Shown in pieces: positions 5,753 through 6,874 of a DNA stretch of 6,874 nt. The position numbers and the translations under genes are program-made. The notes under the pieces were generated by a model. The model worked only from the letters and a program-made list of their open reading frames with translations, had not been told where the DNA came from and did not search any database. Source of the DNA: Candidatus Bipolaricaulis sp. (GTDB taxonomy: Bacteria > Bipolaricaulota > Bipolaricaulia > Bipolaricaulales > Bipolaricaulaceae); NCBI GenBank assembly GCA_020062805.1, contig JAGUVP010000006.1, positions 1-6,874 on the forward strand, read 5' to 3'. Positions within the stretch are counted from its first letter, which is position 1, and each line of letters starts with the position of its first letter.

Positions 5753-5767
5753 GGGGTCAAACCTTTA
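5753..5767. repeat. 15-bp direct repeat A, right copy (GGGGTCAAACCTTTA)
   Basis: Identical to 4300-4314 and in the same orientation. It lies upstream of the aspartyl protease gene and downstream of the toxin gene, at the boundary between the two modules. Confidence 0.75.
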
Positions 5768-5800
5768 CTCTTAGGGTTGCTGTGGCCAACTCGTTACCGC

Positions 5801-5845
5801 GTTCTTGACCAAGGAGGGGCTCGGCGCAGCCGGGAAGTCAAGAAC
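5801..5845. other. Inverted repeat GTTCTTGAC / GTCAAGAAC behind the toxin gene
   Basis: The 9-base arms (5801-5809 and 5837-5845) are perfect complements with a 27-base centre, which itself can pair GCT with AGC. It lies in the non-coding stretch 5768-5920 on the 3' side of the toxin gene. It lacks a T-run, so it is either a structured 3' end or a binding or recombination site. Nothing else is recognisable in 5768-5920. Confidence 0.45.
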
Positions 5846-5920
5846 TACTCGCTCTTCTACTCCCGGCAGCAGGCGATCTCTCCGTCGCGGATCTTCTCTC
5901 TCAGCCGCGGATCAAGCAGT

Positions 5921-6250
5921 TCATGGCCAGTCATCGCCGTTTCGGTAGCGCGACCACTCCGTGCCTCGAAAGGCTTTCACGAACGCGATCACGGACGACT
6001 TGGCAGCTTGCTGTGGGATGACCACTCGAAGCAGCTTCAACCCGGGTGACTGGCGCATGTGGCGCACGTTCTGCACGAACCCAGCGTCGCGAGTGAAACA
6101 GAGGTCGTAGTCCCGTGCAACCTGCTGATACAGGGTCCCGTTGTCGATGCCCTTCAGGTGCAAGCGGTTGGTGGAATCTGTGGGGTGGCCCAATGCCTGA
6201 AGCGCTTCGACCAGCGAATCGGGAAGGTTCTCGTCAAGCAGGATCTTCAT
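5921..6250 (-). CDS. DUF5615 PIN-like toxin of a toxin-antitoxin pair
   Basis: 109 residues beginning MKILLDENLPDSLVEALQAL, the hallmark N-terminus of DUF5615 PIN-like proteins, with acidic Asp6 and Glu7. The second acidic site is in LCFTRDAGFVQ (50-60, Asp55). Members of this family are predicted ribonucleases of the VapC type. The length is normal and the frame intact. The ATG at 6250 overlaps the antitoxin stop by four bases (ATGA), which couples translation of the two genes and settles the start. The role is expected to be growth arrest when the antitoxin is lost, and stabilisation of the surrounding island. RNA target unknown. The family is clear; activity is inferred from it. Confidence 0.9.
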   Translation of the reverse strand: MKILLDENLPDSLVEALQALGHPTDSTNRLHLKGIDNGTLYQQVARDYDLCFTRDAGFVQNVRHMRQSPGLKLLRVVIPQQAAKSSVIAFVKAFRGTEWSRYRNGDDWP

Positions 6251-6459
6251 CGGACAGCCAGCAGGTCGGAGTGAGCCAACTCATCCAGGGCACCGCGGAT
6301 GGCCTGTTCGCCCAGGCTCGGATACTCCTTCACGATCTCAGCGATGGTCATCCCGGAGGACAGGAGTTCCAGCAGCAGGGAGATCGTGATGCGGGTGTCC
6401 CTGATCCTAGGAGCGCCGCCCAGATGCTCTTGGTCCGCAACGATCCATTTCTTCTTCAT
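6247..6459 (-). CDS. DUF433 antitoxin (VapB45-like)
   Basis: 70 residues matching DUF433 along almost the full length: an N-terminal strand region ending GGAPRIRDTRI (14-24), then LLLELLSSGMTIAEIVKEYP (28-47) and the helix-turn-helix-like LGEQAIRGALDELA (49-62). DUF433 proteins are the usual partners of DUF5615 PIN-like toxins and are thought to bind both the toxin and the operator. The ATG at 6459 has AAGAGGG upstream (6462-6468 on the complement), with only two bases between. It is the first gene of the pair, antitoxin before toxin as usual, and the two genes overlap by four bases. Autoregulation is expected from the family; no operator was identified. A -10-like TAGAAT lies on the - strand at about 6475-6480, without a matching -35. 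Confidence 0.9.
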   Translation of the reverse strand: MKKKWIVADQEHLGGAPRIRDTRITISLLLELLSSGMTIAEIVKEYPSLGEQAIRGALDELAHSDLLAVR

Positions 6460-6547
6460 AACCCTCTTACTGGCATTCTACCACGGAGCCTCTCCCCGAT
6501 CCTCACTTACCCATCGCTGCGTCAAGGCGCGGCCTGCCTGGGCGACA
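6460..6547. other. Upstream region of the toxin-antitoxin pair
   Basis: Non-coding, between the antitoxin start and the nagA hairpin. It should hold the toxin-antitoxin promoter. Apart from the ribosome site and a TAGAAT that could be a -10, I see no clear element. Confidence 0.3.
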
Positions 6548-6579
6548 CCCCTCTTACCACTCCCCCGTGGGGGAGAGGG
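6548..6579 (-). repeat. Hairpin repeat, right copy, directly behind nagA
   Basis: CTCCCC (6560-6565) pairs with GGGGAG (6570-6575) around CGTG. An outer pairing of CCCTCT (6549-6554) with AGAGGG (6574-6579) is an alternative. It touches the nagA stop codon and could end that transcript, though no T-run follows on the - strand. The outer arms are identical to those of the hairpin at 462-485 behind polA. Confidence 0.55.
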
Positions 6580-6874
6580 TCAACGGTGAGCCGAGGCGAT
6601 CCCGCCTTCGCGAATCGTCGCCCAGATGGTGAGGTCCGAATCGAGGAGAACGAGATCGGCGCTCGCACCCACGGTCAGGGTTCCTCCCTCCTGGCTGAGG
6701 CTGAGAACCCGCGCTGGGTTCTCAGTGACGAGCGAGAGGGCTTCCGTCAGGGGAAGGTCCGCGAACCGAATCGCGTTTCGCACGGCATGATCCAACGTGA
6801 GGGCTGAGCCGGCGAGGGTTCCGTCGGCGAGACGCACTTCCTCGCGCTGCAGGCGGACCTCCCGATCCCCCCAG
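6580..6874 (-). CDS. nagA: N-acetylglucosamine-6-phosphate deacetylase, C-terminal part (5' end outside window)
   Basis: The last ~97 codons of NagA, which converts GlcNAc-6-P to GlcN-6-P in amino sugar catabolism and cell wall recycling. Visible in frame: WGDREVRLQREEVRLADG, LAGSALTLDHAVRNAIRFA, the ALSLVTENPAR motif, and the closing beta-sandwich GTLTVGASADLVLLDS, ending IASAHR with a TGA at 6580-6582. Unlike nagA' at 3544-4300 this end is in frame throughout, so I take it as the working gene. The metal-binding and catalytic residues lie outside the window. It is convergent with polA across the accessory block, and a hairpin directly follows the stop. Confidence 0.92.
   Translation of the reverse strand, partial: WGDREVRLQREEVRLADGTLAGSALTLDHAVRNAIRFADLPLTEALSLVTENPARVLSLSQEGGTLTVGASADLVLLDSDLTIWATIREGGIASAHR

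Noticed and set aside
5777..6049. A 90-codon + strand open frame in the gap behind the toxin
   Set aside because: The composition is non-protein-like, it runs into the toxin gene, and it has no convincing ribosome site.
1..6874. CRISPR array or tRNA genes
   Set aside because: No regularly spaced repeats or cloverleaf-like sequence seen on either strand.

Overview
This is a GC-rich bacterial window. The lineage cannot be fixed from sequence alone. No rRNA, tRNA or CRISPR array is visible. Two housekeeping genes frame it and point towards each other. On the left edge is the 3' end of polA (DNA polymerase I, + strand, ends at 342). On the right edge is the 3' end of nagA (N-acetylglucosamine-6-phosphate deacetylase, - strand, ends at 6580). 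Both run off the window. Almost everything between them looks like accessory DNA on the - strand.

The most striking feature is a nested arrangement. Inside the outer polA/nagA pair lie a second, broken polA tail (about 1314-1490, +) and a second, broken nagA tail (3544-4300, -). Each has the same orientation as its outer relative, giving polA > polA' > (restriction gene) < nagA' < nagA. The inner polA copy has lost the catalytic His-Asp of motif C and its stop codon, and it runs directly into the last ~32 codons of a probable IS110-family transposase. The inner nagA copy lacks its 5' third and carries a frameshift. The polA-nagA junction therefore looks like a recurrent insertion site, or a xenologous locus inserted within its homologue. 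A mis-assembly must also be excluded.

Region by region: 343-627 is a hairpin-rich non-coding stretch behind polA. 628-1107 (-) is a Cys-rich DUF3795 protein. 1108-1304 is non-coding with a palindrome next to the polA' boundary. 1314-1591 holds the polA' and transposase remnants. 1645-3342 (-) is a single-chain GmrSD-type (DUF262 + DUF1524) restriction enzyme, the clearest defence gene. 3544-4300 is nagA'. 4300-5767 is bounded by a 15-bp direct repeat and holds two - strand genes, a retropepsin-like aspartyl protease and a proteasome-fold (Ntn-hydrolase-like) protein. Both end in the same C-terminal peptide, SPACNA, encoded by an identical 18-bp repeat. 5921-6459 (-) is a DUF433/DUF5615 toxin-antitoxin pair with a 4-bp overlap. 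6460-6579 contains a hairpin repeat whose sibling lies behind polA.

Taken together this is a small accessory or defence island between polA and nagA, containing a modification-dependent restriction enzyme, a toxin-antitoxin module, a two-gene unit of peptidase-fold proteins, and the debris of past insertions. That the protease/Ntn pair forms a functional system is inference; the repeats and gene pairing are seen directly.
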